Source of the DNA: Arenibaculum pallidiluteum
GTDB taxonomy: Bacteria; Pseudomonadota; Alphaproteobacteria; Azospirillales; Azospirillaceae
DNA: 45,786 nt
Assembly (NCBI RefSeq): GCF_017355985.1
Contig: NZ_JAFIQU010000003.1
Span: 1-45,786 of the forward strand
Direction: 5' to 3'
In this document: one piece after another, positions 45,557 to 45,786 of the stretch
How positions within the stretch are numbered: the first letter of the stretch is position 1
Layout: each line of letters begins with the position of its first letter
Translations under genes and position numbers: made by a program
The notes under the pieces: model-generated
What the model saw: the letters and a program-made list of their open reading frames with translations, nothing else
Database searches by the model: none
Told to the model about the DNA's origin: nothing

Positions 45557-45786
45557 TCAATGATAGACCGGGGCCTGGCTCTGGCCGTACCAGGGATACA
45601 TCGTCTCCTGCGGACGGCCGTGCTCATTTCCCTGCCAGCCCTGGGTAGTCTGCGGTCCTGCGCTGAAGGGTAGGAAGCCTGCGACCTGGCCTGCGATGTT
45701 GCCGATCTGCTGACCCATCTGGCGATTGCCGAGGGCACCGCCGAGGGCGCCGCCGACAGGCGCCGCGATGGTCTTCAGGATCGATC
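45557..45786 (-). CDS. glycine/glutamine-rich protein, N-terminus beyond the window
   Basis: Only the last 75 or so residues are seen because the gene runs off the window end. It reads IAAPVGGALGGALGNRQMGQQIGNIAGQVAGFLPF and ends QSQAPVYH. The first part has a glycine-zipper spacing like that of membrane-inserting or amyloid-like small proteins. Gln/Gly-rich character resembles the tail of the nearby S8 peptidase. The reading frame is continuous and ends with a plain TGA, followed by a terminator on its strand. I do not recognise a family. Confidence 0.55.
   Translation of the reverse strand, partial: SILKTIAAPVGGALGGALGNRQMGQQIGNIAGQVAGFLPFSAGPQTTQGWQGNEHGRPQETMYPWYGQSQAPVYH

Overview
The window is about 46 kb of high-G+C DNA from an alphaproteobacterium, most likely of a Rhodospirillales-type lineage; the family cannot be fixed from sequence alone. 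Four signs support this: a Shemin-type 5-aminolevulinate synthase (hemA), a GAAC-N7-GAAC LexA box, GGAAC-N16-CGTT EcfG-type stress promoters, and TTGAY-N4-RTCAA FNR/FnrL boxes in front of hemA and hemN. Most of the window is ordinary chromosome. I see no rRNA, tRNA, CRISPR array, phage or intact insertion sequence.

Layout. 0.1-6.4 kb: zinc alcohol dehydrogenase, SPOR-domain envelope protein, PuuE-type allantoinase, a lipoprotein, a PAS protein, a DUF983 protein and a ChaN-PDZ fusion. 6.5-9.9 kb: three SDR oxidoreductases. Two of them, with a divergent TetR regulator and a cluster of operator motifs, form a lower-G+C cassette that looks acquired, next to a decayed IS5-like transposase scrap. 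10.3-12.7 kb: an AraC regulator, a decayed azlC copy and an intact azlCD branched-chain amino acid exporter. 12.7-15.1 kb: a degenerate Hpt-receiver protein, a PadR-like regulator and a PRC-barrel protein. 15.1-20.1 kb: hemA, a class III aminotransferase, a thioredoxin-NHL protein and a second PRC-barrel protein. 20.2-25.4 kb: a GT61-like glycosyltransferase, a MacAB-type export operon and two small proteins. 25.5-30.1 kb: glgC, pgm and a phospholipase D-like enzyme. 30.2-36.4 kb: an M20 amidohydrolase coupled to a lipoprotein, an IalB-family protein, a small unknown protein, a ThDP enzyme and a proline/alanine-rich secreted protein. 36.4-41.7 kb: hemN, a DUF4112/Pmp3 stress pair, an orphan imuA and a TIGR02587-TIGR02588-LLM oxidoreductase cluster. 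42.1-45.8 kb: a LuxR-type regulator, a small unknown protein, an S8 serine peptidase, a small protein and the end of a glycine-rich protein.

The most interesting region is the last one. The 80-residue protein encoded just upstream of the S8 peptidase resembles the N-terminal prodomain-like segment of that same peptidase, so the pair may be a protease with a free-standing, trans-acting prodomain or inhibitor. Other useful signals are the paired FNR boxes on two heme genes, EcfG promoters on small envelope genes, a Hpt-receiver protein that has lost all its phosphotransfer residues, and a TetR-SDR cassette with three copies of one operator motif. All homology statements come from reading motifs by eye; no database search was possible.
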